64,000 bases of DNA. Origin: Daphnia pulex (taxonomy: Eukaryota; Arthropoda; Branchiopoda; Diplostraca; Daphniidae). This document shows positions 10,432 to 22,500 of the stretch, one piece after another. The notes beneath the pieces are model-generated. The model was not told where the DNA came from, made no database searches, and worked only from the letters and a program-made list of their open reading frames with translations. The DNA is taken from the NCBI RefSeq assembly GCF_021134715.1, contig NC_060025.1:868001-932000 (forward strand), given 5' to 3'. A program made the translations under genes and the position numbers. Numbering within the stretch: position 1 is the first letter of the stretch; every line of letters begins with the position of its first letter.

Positions 10432-12260
10432 TTTGTTTGGAGGTGTGTTGTTGTTGGTTGGTTGAGCGTGAATATTTAAGTGAGACGAAATCGAGTGGAT
10501 TTTGCTCGACCGGTTCGAAAAATTATTTTAAAAAAGACTAAGAGAAGATGGAGAGTGCCTTAAAAAAGGAAGTTTGGCGCGTTCGCAAGAGTCTCTGCTT
10601 TCGAGGTGTTATAGACGGGACGGTGTAGAGCACACTGGTGGGGCCCCAAGTCTTTGGTGACTTGCATCGCCTTGTATCGGCCTCTAGCGGGGGGGTTGTC
10701 CTTAGCCTCGGGTTTTCGGTGGCAAAGCGCGTCCCTTTTGCATTTCGTGGCGTCTAGATCGAATCACAAGACCCCTGTTGTATACCAGCGCTCCAGCTGG
10801 ATAAACTCCGCCCATTCCACTCTTTTCATTATGGGGAGAGAGGGGGGTAGAGGGGGTGGTAGGGTGGGGTTGGAAAAAGGTACCTTAAAAAACTCGGCTC
10901 TCCAAAGAGAACATATAGCCGTGTCGATATATTATATGCGCTGGGCTAGCCACGCTGCTACCCAGATGGCTCTGCTTGGAGAGTCCATTTTTCCCCTTCC
11001 TTCTCTCCATTCCTAGGTCTTCCAAGGTATTACCACCAGTATTAAAATATATATATATATCTCTCGCATGTATGCATATATACACTACTATACTATACCG
11101 GTATACTCAATGAGTGAAGCGTGGGGTGGTCAAAAAAGAACCAAGTCGAATATCCCCTCAAGCATAGCGAGAAAAAGCCGGTTCTGTGTAGCGTGGTCTC
11201 ACTCTCGTACTTGGGATTTTCAACTCGGAAACTTTCCCACTGAAATTTTTCGAATTAAAAATAAAACTCTTGTTTTCGAATCGGTTAGCCGAAAGATAAA
11301 TGAGAAACTCGCCGAAGCAGATTAGTAACTAGCACGTCACTAGACGTCGGTTGCACCACCAGCGTGATTTTTTAACCCCTCTACCGGCCATATTTTTACT
11401 GGTTTATATATCATGGGTAGTAGTTGTCTAGGCGGCGGATTGAGAATCCGCGCGAACCAGAAAACAAAGAAACGCTCATCTCACGTCTCTCCCTCATCTC
11501 CCGAAAATACCGGGTAGTTGACGTTCTTCCAACTAAAAGATAATAGCCTTATCTTCTCTTTATCCCCTACAGACGCTCAAAGCGTGGTCTACAACTAGAT
11601 TGTTTGCATCAAACAGATAAATGGAAAAACTCTTATAATTCGTAACCGACTTGTTTATAACACACTTGTCATTTCTTTTTTTTCGAAATTATTTACTCTT
11701 CAACGACATTTTTCAAGTATTCTCGTACACTAAGAATGACCGGAAACTCGTTCACACGCATTTTAACAGACGCCATTGAATGCTTCACTCTTTTTCTATT
11801 CTTGTTCTCTCGCCATCTACAATCTTCGTTTTCTCTTCGACATGTACACCGCGAACGCGTCAACCAATGACGAAGAGTTTTCCTTATCGCTTTTTAGACG
11901 ATCGAAGCGTTCAGTCTAACCGTCCGATTGTGGTGTCGAGTTGGAATCATCACTCACAGATGGCGTGATGGGCTTCACACTACTTTTCAAGAGCTAATTA
12001 GGATAAAAACTAAGGCAACTCTTAACTACTAAGAGCAAAGCTAGATTTAACTAAAGCTAGCAGATTTCTCACATGAATACTTGGAATCAATTGGTTGATT
12101 TTTCACCTAGCAAATATTTGAAATCAATAAATACCCAAATGTCTCGCATGGAGCCATTTCCCTACATTATCATAGGGATTAAGGAAAGTAATGAAGACTA
12201 ATAACAGACTATAGGCGCCAAAGATGTTGTATTGGCCAGCACAAGGTGATGACAAACAGT
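10432..12260. other. Intergenic: promoter of prothymosin-like gene, then no gene seen
   Basis: The first 200 bases should hold the 5' UTR and promoter of the minus-strand gene. An AT dinucleotide run is at 11048-11060 and the last part is the 3' flank of RPL36A. Short open frames here have no family signal. Confidence 0.5.
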
Positions 12261-12994
12261 CTAGAACTGAATCATCTGTCCCTTCCTCTTCTTGTCACCT
12301 CCAAGTTCAAAGTGCTTGCAACGCTTGAGGGGGATCTGCTTGCGGACTTTGCATTCTGAGCACTCCATCCTCAGGACAATCTTTTTAGTGGTCTTGGCCT
12401 GCGTAATTCAACAATGAGAAGCATTAGTACACAATTCAAGTGAACCAATCTTTAAGTCTTCATACCTTCTTCCTGAAAATAGGTTTGGTTTGACCACCAT
12501 AACCCTTTTGTTTTCTGTCGTAACGACGACGACCCTGGGCAGCACTACGCTCCTTGGATTTCTTGTACTGCGTCACTTTGTGGACCTTGTGGGTCTTGCA
12601 TTTTTTGCAGTAGGTGCGACGACTCTTTGGTACGTTCACCTAAAACGAGATCAACAAGTCATGAGCCGGTGTTTTCGACAACAAATTATGACAGTTTAAA
12701 TGCACAACATACTTAACAACCACATACTTACAACTACAAAGAGAAATTTACACCTTAAACTTTTAAGTAATGCTAGTATTAACAGTCAAAATAACATGTC
12801 TAGTCAAGGTATCCATATGACAGACAGAGTGACAAAACAGATTTTATACCAGTCAAACGAAAAGTCTACCAATTGACACAGAATGCTAATAAACATCATC
12901 GAATTCTACTGCAAAAAGAGATGCTATATAAACATATAAGATGGTTAAATATCAAAGGATGTTGCGAGATATTAAATCGACGAGACTATACCAT
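12261..12994 (-). CDS. RpL36A: Ribosomal protein L36A (eL42)
   Basis: Model: ATG alone at 12994-12992 with donor GTATAG, exon 2 12639-12466 (58 codons, [20 protein letters not shown]...), exon 3 12398-12261 (45 codons and TAG); 104 residues. Exons 2 and 3 match human RPL36A nearly residue for residue: VNVPKxRRTxCKKC, [51 protein letters not shown]. The protein is part of the large cytosolic ribosomal subunit near the tRNA exit site and has a zinc ribbon with CxxC pairs (CKKC, CSEC). Only the one-codon first exon is uncertain; it is the only ATG directly followed by GT upstream, and such ATG-only exons are common in ribosomal protein genes. Confidence 0.92.
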
Positions 12995-13232
12995 TTTCGG
13001 ACGAACAGGCGAACGAAGTGGAAATGAGACAGAATTCTCTCCTCCGGATTGCAAGTGAACAACAGAGTTGCCTTGTTCCTCAAATAATTCGACCGCTGCG
13101 CCTGAAGGGGATGGATTCTGTGTCGTCTGCTAGAAGAAAAACAAAACAATCAAACGCGACATTTATCCCATGGATGTGATTTAATAATTCGTATATTCCA
13201 CGTCGTTCTAATCAAGGAAGAAATACTAAGGG
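12995..13232. promoter_or_regulatory. Shared promoter of RPL36A and WASHC3
   Basis: The two start codons face away from each other 238 bases apart, so both promoters must lie here or in the 5' UTRs. No TATA box is seen on either strand, as expected for housekeeping genes. Confidence 0.5.
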
Positions 13233-14129
13233 ATGGAAAATAAAGGACTACCTTTTTTCGGTCCTACTGTCGAGTTCTCTTCGGTTCGTTTGTATTTTTC
13301 ATTTTCGTTTAAATTGGATGATGGCAGTAACACATTTTAATGTTTGACAGGTTCCGCCCATCGAAACTAAAAGAATTTTGAGCTATTTCAACCAGTTTGT
13401 TTCCAATTCAGTTCAGTTACTAAACAAATTTGCAATTATATGTGATACCAAATTGCTGGATCTCAACTTTCGACTACAAGATGTTGAAGCCACATTAGCC
13501 ATTCTCGAAGCAAAGGTAAATTCCTTCATTTAAACATTTCAATTCCACCAGCTCTTCTTTAAAGATGCATAAATAGGGAAAATTGGTATGAAATTAAATT
13601 TTCATGAGAAACAAATTTAGATTAAGCAAGACCATACCTACTCAGTTATTTAACAATACATGTCGAGCCAACTCACTCAAGTGTATCACTTTGGGGTATG
13701 TTTATCATTTATAGACAATGAATGGCTGATTCTTTTTTCTTTTGAAAACAGTTGGCTTCAGTTCCTGCACTGGAAACTACTTCAATACCGGCCATCCCAC
13801 CTACAGTGCCTGCCACCAGCTCAGAATCTGTACCAGTGGCTGCAAGCGTTCAGATCCTTCCATCCGCCGTTCCACCAGTCTTTCCTGAAGATGTTTCTAG
13901 CGTCCACCAGACGGCGGTGGCGCCTCCGAATCCCGAAATCCTTCGGTTCGTCAAAATGCTTGCCTTTGGGGTTCCGTTAATGGCCGTCGAGCAGAAAATG
14001 CGAGCAGAAGGTTACGATCCATCGCTGCTCAACAGCGGCAAAGTTGACGTCACCAAGGCCCCACCAGCACCGCGATCAACCCATTCGAGCTCCGACGACG
14101 ACGAAGAATCAAACAGCGACGACTATTAA
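13233..14129 (+). CDS. Washc3: WASH complex subunit 3 (CCDC53)
   Basis: Model: exon 1 13233-13283 (17 codons), exon 2 13351-13515 (55 codons), exon 3 13752-14129; 197 residues against 194 in human. The start MENKGLPFFG parallels human MDEDGLPLMG; exon 2 gives KRILSYFNQFVSNSVQLLNK, the conserved helix of the family, followed by a coiled coil (DLNFRLQDVEATLAILEAK). Exon 3 holds a Pro/Ser-rich linker, the conserved PEILRFVKMLAFGVPLMAVE segment and an acidic Ser/Asp tail. WASHC3 is a small structural subunit of the WASH complex, which drives Arp2/3 actin branching on endosomes. The first donor (GTTCGT) is weak and is the least certain point of the model. The 67-nt first intron is of normal size for a cladoceran. 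Confidence 0.88.
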
Positions 14130-17100
14130 CACAAATAACAATTAATCATTTTCCCCGAGACTTATGAAATTTCAGTCTTATCGTGCCTGTATACTTGATG
14201 CATGGAGAAAGGATTCCGATCATACATAGACATAATCAATTCTCGATCGACGGTTGTAACCGGAGAGCCTTGATGAGAGAGTCCGAACGCGTGATGATTT
14301 ATATGTTTGGCCCCACGTATAGACAATATACCACAACAACAACAACAACACTCTTGAATAATGCATGTCAAGAAAAAGAGTCACGGGCCCAGCACTCAGG
14401 CCGATTGCCAAGACTCGTACGTCCTTGAGAAAAGCTTCCAGTTGTGCGTTAGACGGGAGAGATGATCTCTCCGGACAGCCCACACGAGGATCCCGACAGC
14501 CAACCCCACCACTCGGCAGATCCAGCAGTTTCGACGTATCAAAGCCCCCCCCGCATATTGATTTGACAATGACACAAACAGGCCTCTAATATCGTGTTAG
14601 TGCTGCAAATCGTCGGTTGGGTTGGTTTTTTTAAATTTTTATTTTTTTTTTCATCCTCTCCCAGTCGAGTCAATAAAATGAAATGCAACTAAAAAGGGGT
14701 GGTGTATTTTTAGATAACACGGACCCGGCGAGTTTAATTTTAAAACAAGCTCGTCGCCCAGCTGTACACCTCGGAACTCTGGAGAAAAAGAAAAGAAGAA
14801 ACTTGGAGCTCTTTTCTCCTAGAGTCAAACATTTTCCACGAAACCTATACACACACACAACACTCTTGGATATCGTAACATAACATTCAAATGTAAACAT
14901 TGGTCTCTTATATGTATAGGTCCGAGTGGCAAGAAGAGAAAAACTTTGGCCCATTTGGAAAATAACAAGAACCCCATTTCTTCTAGCTCGCAGAGTGTGT
15001 GGTGTGGGGGCATCCGGCGGGCAACAGTAGCAGCCCATTGGACCCGATTTTGAGTTTCTTTTCTTTTATAAACGGAGACCGTCGACGACTAGCGTCCGTG
15101 GCAGGAGCGAAATGTGGAGCACGGCCGTGCTAAACTTAGAGCCTCTTTTTACCTAGCGACTGACTCACGACTCTATTTGTGTCGGTGATGCGGGCGCGGT
15201 GGGTGTCGATCGTCCCGACAACTTCAAGACAAACACACACACACACACTTACTTACTTGTACACACGATATATACTGGCTTGATATGTTTCAGCTGGGCT
15301 ACAAGCGTGTGATTCATTTGAAGCCCAGGGATTGCTGGGAGAACTATTCGATGAGTCTTAACGGACAACATTTGAACGTTGATACGCACGCACGGCGTCA
15401 GCGATGAGCCACACCGCAATTTTGTTTTTGCTTTTCTTTTGTCCTTGGTGGCTCAAAGATGTGTAATCGATCCTGGAATGGACCGCGTCTATTTTCGGTT
15501 GGGAAAAATACAAACGAGAAGAAGAATGAAGATTCCTGATGATCTTTTTGTGCGCGCGGGGGTTTTAGATGGTTTTAAAAGCGATTCAGGAGCGATATCT
15601 TTGATGCTCAACACCTACTTGGGAGCAGTCGAAAGGAGGAGCCCTGCAGGAATTGAAAAGGATCTATGGGATCCAACCTTCTATCTCATATTGAGGTCTA
15701 ACAAATTCTTCAAAGGAGGCCACACCAAAAATTCAAAGGCCAAGAATATCAGACAGCTCATTAGCTAAATGGCGGCTGACCCTTTTGCGGCGGTGTCCCG
15801 AGTGTGTGGCACTTTCCAGCTGGCACGGCCGGGAAATGGCTTTTTGCGTGACCCCGTCCCTTGGCTGGCTGTTGGCGTGCCATCTCATTTCCATAGTGGT
15901 TCCACAAAGGAGCTGATCATCTAGCAGGACGGGGGGGTTTCGTCATCGCGGGAGAGAGAGAAATGCTTCTCGTTCCAGGCGCAACTTTCTCAAGTCACAC
16001 CCACAATTTGTGCGTCTGGAATCCTTCCGCCGGTATAGTAGCAGCGTCTAGCCGGCCCTATATTTGGGCATTGGTCGAAAAGGATATTTTTTCGGAAGAT
16101 TTTTTTTTTGAAGAACGGCTAGGAGCTGCAGAGAATCCGGGCAATATCACGGGTAAACGGTTTCCCCTATATCCCCCCTCACTCCAACCGATATAACTCC
16201 CGCAAACGCACGCGCTCTCTTTGACGATGACATTTGTCCGTCCCCGGGGTGACAGATTTCGTCTCGATCGATCACGTCACAAGACCCGCGAGGGACATTC
16301 GCCCGCTGGCACTTCTCCTATCGCAAATGGATAACAATTTTCTAATAGGGAAAACATTTTGAAGCGCCTATATAAGAACGCTCGCGCTCTGATGCCGTTT
16401 TCTCATCTTCAAAAGTCCCGCGCGACTATTTTCGACAGAAGAAGAAGTACTACACAAGAAAATAAAATAAAATGTCGGCTGTCACCGTGCCCTCGTCCGT
16501 CGAGGTCACATTCCTTTGCCCGCGTGCAAAATTTAAAAAAAAAAAAAAGTTTCATTTTATCCCGGTTCCGACCGACGACCATCCCGCGTAAGTTGTAGCG
16601 ATCCTATATCCAACACACAAGGCGATGATTCACGGCTAAACTTAGAAAATGCGGAGAAAAAATGTGCATATAGCATCATGCACACACGAGGTACTAATAT
16701 CCACTCTGTATTTATCGTTTGGCCACACGACCCAAAAAGAAAATCAAAAGACCCGCGAAAACAATTCAAAAATAAAATCATTTGAGCCAAATAAGAGCAA
16801 AGCAGCAGCAGACGGTTGGAATCGGGCGTGACGAATTCGTCACCTCTCTTGTTGCCACACGCGCCGAAAGGTAAATAAAAAGATGACACACGATCTCCCG
16901 TTTCGTTTGGTTGGATGAGGGCAGTTGCTGGAGAAGAACTAGGCCGTCCAGATGAGAAAAATAATAAAGAGTTACCGATTTGCTGCTGAGCGGAGAGAGA
17001 AGCAAATGTCGGCGCCGAGTGAAAAATAGCTATTGAGCGCATCGGTCTATAATTAAACCCCCCCGAGTTCCAAGAGAGAGAGAGAAAGGGCGTGGTCGTT

Positions 17101-17470
17101 TTGGTGGTGGTGGAGAAGGAAAAAAAGTAAAAACGACGTTTGGTTAAAGGGGGAGAGAAAAGTTCGCCCCGGTGCTGTAGGATTCGCCGCAAAAGGGAGG
17201 GTCCGATGGATGTGGAATCTCGACGGCGATTGGGTCCCATGGTCTGCTGTTACGTGTCGCCGTCTGCTGATTGTTTTCCCTTTTTCTTTTTGTGAACTTG
17301 ACCCCCGCGCACGTCTTCTCCACCCTATATTACACGGGGTGGGACCGTCGCAAGTCCTCACTGTTAATCACAAGCTCCGCAGCTCTCGTAAGCAGCTCGA
17401 CCGTCGCCCTCACCGTTGCCCAGGGATAAAGAAACCCCAGTGCCTTAACCTGTTTCGACGCTAGTTGGTT
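14130..17470. other. Upstream region of the muscle LIM gene, no gene supported
   Basis: About 3.3 kb with no splice-consistent or family-like frame. It holds an ACA repeat near 14332-14351, a CA run at 15233-15247 and pyrimidine-rich low complexity. Two longish frames (15379-15768 plus, 16557-17240 minus) were examined and rejected. The last kilobase probably carries the muscle promoter. Confidence 0.5.
17047..17056 (+). promoter_or_regulatory. Candidate MEF2 site upstream of the muscle LIM gene
   Basis: CTATAATTAA fits the MEF2 consensus YTA(A/T)4TAR, about 500 bases before the 5' UTR donor at 17551. Muscle LIM protein genes are known MEF2 targets in Drosophila; in AT-rich DNA such a match can be chance. 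Confidence 0.3.
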
Positions 17471-18301
17471 GCCGACTCTGTGACCTAACACAACACACTC
17501 TCGTCGCTCTCTCTCTCGACGTTTTTACTCTCTCGCACAAGTTTACACCGGTAAGAACTCACTGCCGTTTCATTTCTTATTTGATTCCGAAATAGACTTT
17601 AAATTAAGTGACAACCGCACAGCCTTTTTTGAATTGCAATGTGTAATTTTGAACAGAGTTTTAAAAGTTTTGAAATAGTTTTGGGGGGGAGCATTTTGAT
17701 TCACGTCAAAAGTGAACGAGATTTTGGCAGACAAGTTTGAAAATTTGTTGGCTGGTTGTTCGTTGATTTTTCAACGTTGACCGTCTAGTGGTAGAAAAGA
17801 TGGGGCGCCATTTTGTTTGGATTTTGAGCTGAGATCTTTTGGGATCCTCCAGCAAAGGATTGTGTCCATTGTTATTGTTGAAAAAAGGTGCCTGCTGGCT
17901 GGGGTAGTAGTAGTAGTAGAGTGTTCCACGTTGTGTGTGTGCAGCAGTTGTTGCCTGTCCAATTTCCCCCCCAACAGACGGTCCCCTGCTGCTGCTGCTG
18001 CCGTTCGGCTGTAATAATATGGATCTAAATTTAAACCGAAACGGTCCCCAGCACGGTATAGACTCTCCTGTCCCACGTAAACCAAAAGATAAATACAAAC
18101 ACATACGGCGCGGTTCCCTTCCCCGGTTCAATGAGGTCCTTATATGGACCTCTCGCGGTTACTATCACCTTTGCGCACCGATCATCGCTCATTTTGCTTG
18201 CCGATCAAATTCGATCATCATATTAGACGTTTGGTGATTTTTCTTTTCTAATAATCTTTTTTTCCAATTTCCAATTGATGCAGATCGTTTAGCGTTTCAA
18301 G

Positions 18302-19508
18302 ATGCCTTTCGTCCCCGTCGATATCGCCAAGTGCCCCAAGTGCTCCAAGTCCGTGTACGCCGCCGAAGAGCGCGTAGCCGGTGGCATGAAATGGCACAAG
18401 CAGTGCTTCAAATGCGGTAAAATGATCTAATCAACTTTGATTGGCCTTAAGAAAAAAAAAAATGGAAAAAAATGAGGCTGGATGAAAGATGGAAGAAGAT
18501 GTGGATGGAGGAAGATGTTGATGGAAGATGGAAGCGGTGTTTTTGGATGGAGAATGACGTTTGGATAACAATTGATTGTCGATTTGATACAAGTGTAATT
18601 AAATCATTTTCCCTCTTTTGTTTATTTCAAGGCCTGTGCAACAAGATGTTGGACTCGACCAACGCCAACACTCACGAGAACGAGCTCTTTTGTAAGGTTT
18701 GTCACGCTCGCAAGTACGGACCCAAGGGATACGGATTCGGCGGTGGAGCCGGAGCTTTGAGCATGGACGTCGGAGAACATTTGGGCAACACTCAGTCCGT
18801 CTCGTAAGTCCCGTACATTCTCTTATTTCTTTTCTTTCATTTTTTTTTTGGATCTTGGAGAATTTTCATACGGAATTTTTATTTACCCATGCGTAGCCTT
18901 ATCTATACATATTATATACATACACCACAAAAAAAAACCACCGTACATAATAACAACCGTTTAGCTCAAATCCTGTGTGTACATTTGCCAACAAAAAAAA
19001 ACAGAAGCCGTTTTTATATTAATTTTGTGGCATTTGTTTTTTTTTTATCAAATTATTTTATTTAAATTATTTTTTGGTTTGTTAACGGTTGACTTGAGCG
19101 AAGTAACGCAAGTGGCGCGCTTCATCAAATTTTTAGCTTTTTCCTGCTCGTATTTTTTTTTAAAATTCGGGGCCGATTATTAAAAACGATCCAATCCGAT
19201 TAGTTACATAATCGATTGACTTAAATGAATCAAGATATATATTTTTAGGGGATGAAAAACAAATGGTATAATCAGGTCGGGGGCTAATAATAAAAACAAA
19301 ACAAAAAGGGCGTTCCTTATACCACTAGACGATTTTTTAAATTTAAAAATAATTAATTATTTAATGGAATTCGATTTATAAGACGAGACATTCAAAGAGT
19401 GACGTGTTGTCTCTCTCTTTCTTTCTCCCTTCTCCCCTGTTTTGTTTTGGTTCCTGTTCTTACATCAGAAACAAGCCGATCGACGCTGTTTACGGGGCTA
19501 AGCCTTGA
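18302..19508 (+). CDS. Muscle LIM protein, one-LIM isoform with alternative last exon
   Basis: Exons 18302-18416 and 18632-18803 are shared with the long form; then acceptor ACATCAG and a short terminal exon 19469-19508 coding [13 protein letters not shown] and TGA, phase-compatible with the upstream donor. The result is 108 residues with a single LIM domain, the size and layout of a CRP-like Mlp60A short form. An AATAAA at 20021-20026 lies about 510 bases on. The use of this exon is inferred from a good acceptor, matching phase and a tail of plausible composition. Confidence 0.6.
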
Positions 19509-22500
19509 ACGCGCGAGTAGTAAGGAGAACGCCACGTGCACACACACACACACACACCTTTACTGCCAAACCAGACTCGAAAAAACAAAACAAAACAAAA
19601 AATTATTATTACAAAACACAATTCCCCATCGCCGACTTATATAACCGCCCTATTACACCCTCCCCAACTTTCAATATGCCACTTACTATTTCCTTCTTAA
19701 GACATTCAAATTTGGCGCGCTTTGAAATAATTTATTTTGCACTCCAATTCGGTCCTTTTATTTTATTTTTTGAATAATTGTCCTTCGTTCAATTAGCAAT
19801 ATCTCCATTGGCTTTTTATATTTTCGAGTTCTATCTATAGTTTTCCTGATTCGCCGTACATACGATTGACCTTTTTTCGCTTTAGACAACAAATTCTGAA
19901 AATTTTGACGTTTTAATTTGTTTCTTCCTTCCTTCTTCATTTTCCGCTTTAACTTTTTTTCCATTATTTTTTTCTCATTTTAACGTGGCGTTACATTATT
20001 TACCAATTGGTTTCAGACATAATAAAAAAAAAGAACAACACAATTTCTTTTGCTCTCCGTAAATTTTTTTTATTACAAATAATTTCATTGCGTCACTTGC
20101 GACACCGCACAAAAATCAAATTATCCAATTCCGGCGTTCACGCGATGTGTGTGTGTTTGTTTCGACACCGTTTCCAACAGTAAGAAAATATTCAGATCAG
20201 GTATAGTTTGATGACGAAATCTAAGATGGAAAGGTTTGAAATTCCTCCAATATATTAATTTTTATTCTCGTTTGGGCTATTTGGCATTTTTGGCTGATGC
20301 TGGCTCGGCGCGCGCTCAAAAAATTCGATTGCGGATGATTCTTTTTTATTTAACGATATAATTTTATAATTGATTTAAAAAAAAATGTTTTGGGTTAATA
20401 TTTTTGTGGCCCGATCGATTAATTTCATTCACAAACTCTCCCACAATTCAGTCACCTTTCTCTCTCTCACTCTCTTGATTGCTATAAAGTCCACACACAA
20501 CCAGAGCTCTGGAGTTTGATCGTTTTCTATTCATCTTCTGTTTCTCTTCATTGTCTTTTTCAAATCTGACACTCACCAAATCTTCTTGGTCGTGCGATTT
20601 TATTTTTTTTTAAGTTTCTCTTGTCTGTGTCTCACCTCATTTTTCTTTTTTGGTTTGGTTTTTTATTTTCTTTGATGAATAACCGCGAGCAACCAAAAAT
20701 GAATTCGAAAATTTAGATTTTAATGTCTTTTTTTTTTTAATTTCTCACTTTGAATTGATGATATAACAGTCCATTAATAAGACACAAAAAAAAGTTACGA
20801 CCATCAAGTTGATGATTGTACTATATATCGGATGGTAATGGGATAAGGAACTGCCCTCAATTTTGTTTTACGAGCCCTTCGATTATTTTTATCATTTTAT
20901 TTTCCTCGTCCAAAAAACAATTGAAATCTTTTTATTTGTCAACAAATCAAATATTCAAAAAGAAAAAAAAAAAAGAAAGTAAATCTAGGCGAATTGTCTT
21001 TCATTTTTTAAATGAATCTTCCTTTTTCAGATTCGTGAGCAATTGATTCACTTTTCGGATTGAATTTTCTTTGATATAATCAGCGCCAATTTTCTTTCCG
21101 ACAATCGATGCCTGATGTTCTGCTCTCTTTTTATTGGAGACGATACTTTCCTCGTTTTTAATTTTGGTTTTAATTTCATTTGATTCAATTTGCTTCTTAT
21201 TACATTATTCGATTTTTTGGGAGTCCCTTTTCCCATTGCTCATTCCAGCAGTACTATTTTTGCAGACTCGATCCATTTTCTTTGGTAGCATTATTAATAT
21301 TATACAACTTCCGAAACGCAAATTCCAGATCTCTATTTTGAAATTATTTCTGTAAAATTCGTACAATAATTTTTTAAAAAAAGAAGAAGAGTCCCCGCCC
21401 CCTTTCCCTAATGCTATGACGACCATCACGACACACCATTAACCCTAAAACACTAAACATTCAAAGAAATCCACACCCGCTTATACTCATTCGCTTCACT
21501 GCGTGCTTATATTTACATGCGAGGGATTTTACTACTGGCTATTCGCGTGAATTATGTAATTCAGACATACAGCTTTTTATATATAACTTGAAAGGAATTT
21601 AATTTAATGCGCATTTGGCAAAAAACAAAAAGCAAAAAAGATGGCAAAATTCAATTGAATTTTTAACCAAAAAGCTTGGCTTCATTCATCAAATGATCTT
21701 TTACGGCATGATTACGTAACTGATGGGCGTGGCCTACATATTTGGCTTATATAACTCTCAATTTTCGATTGACATTCAATCCGGTTCGGGGAAGAAAAAT
21801 AAAATAAACTTGGCTATTAAATTAAATAGTATCTATTTTCCACATTGCATAGCAACGAATTCATTATCAGAAACCGGATTGAAATCCATCGAGCTTTATT
21901 TCGCTGAATGTTTTGGCTGTCTGCCCTGCGATTGCAGGACGGGCATCTCATTATCTTTTGTGTGTCTTGTTTTGAAAAAGTGTTGACTAGATCAAAATAA
22001 TCTTATACATTCTTTTCACCTCCCTCTCCATCCGCCGCTATCCGATTTCATTCCGGACGACACCAACCAACAGCAATCGCCCGGCTCCTGCTGCTGAGAA
22101 GCCAGTGCCGCAGGCTCCGGCTGGCGAAGGATGCCCCCGCTGCGGTGGCCACGTCTACGAAGCCGAGCGGATGTTGGCCGGTGGCAGAGTACGTACTATA
22201 GACACTACTATTGGCTACTATAATCCAGCTGGTTGTTTGGCAATAATAAGAAATCGATTATTTGTCTTGATGTTGGCAGTCGTGGCACAAGAAGTGCTAC
22301 AAGTGCAAGGACTGCCGCAAGCATCTGGACTCGACCAACTGCTGCGAAGCTCCCGACAAAGAAATCTACTGCAAACGTAAGTATTATTTAATTAACGACA
22401 CAATTTTTTTAGGCCATCTTGCGAATAAATAACGCAATCGAGAAATATCTTCGGATGGATAATTACCACGAGATGTAGTAGACGAGAAATGATTTTAGCG

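Noticed and set aside
12642-12991. Possible snoRNA in intron 1 of RPL36A (GATGATGT near 12890 on minus)
   Set aside because: No D box or terminal stem found; the C-box match is partial.
15379-15768. 129-codon plus-strand open frame upstream of the muscle LIM gene
   Set aside because: No family resemblance, no splice context and ordinary composition; likely chance.
16557-17240. 227-codon minus-strand open frame
   Set aside because: It runs through pyrimidine-rich promoter DNA of the LIM gene; Ser/Phe/Leu-rich text reflects base composition and no domain is visible.
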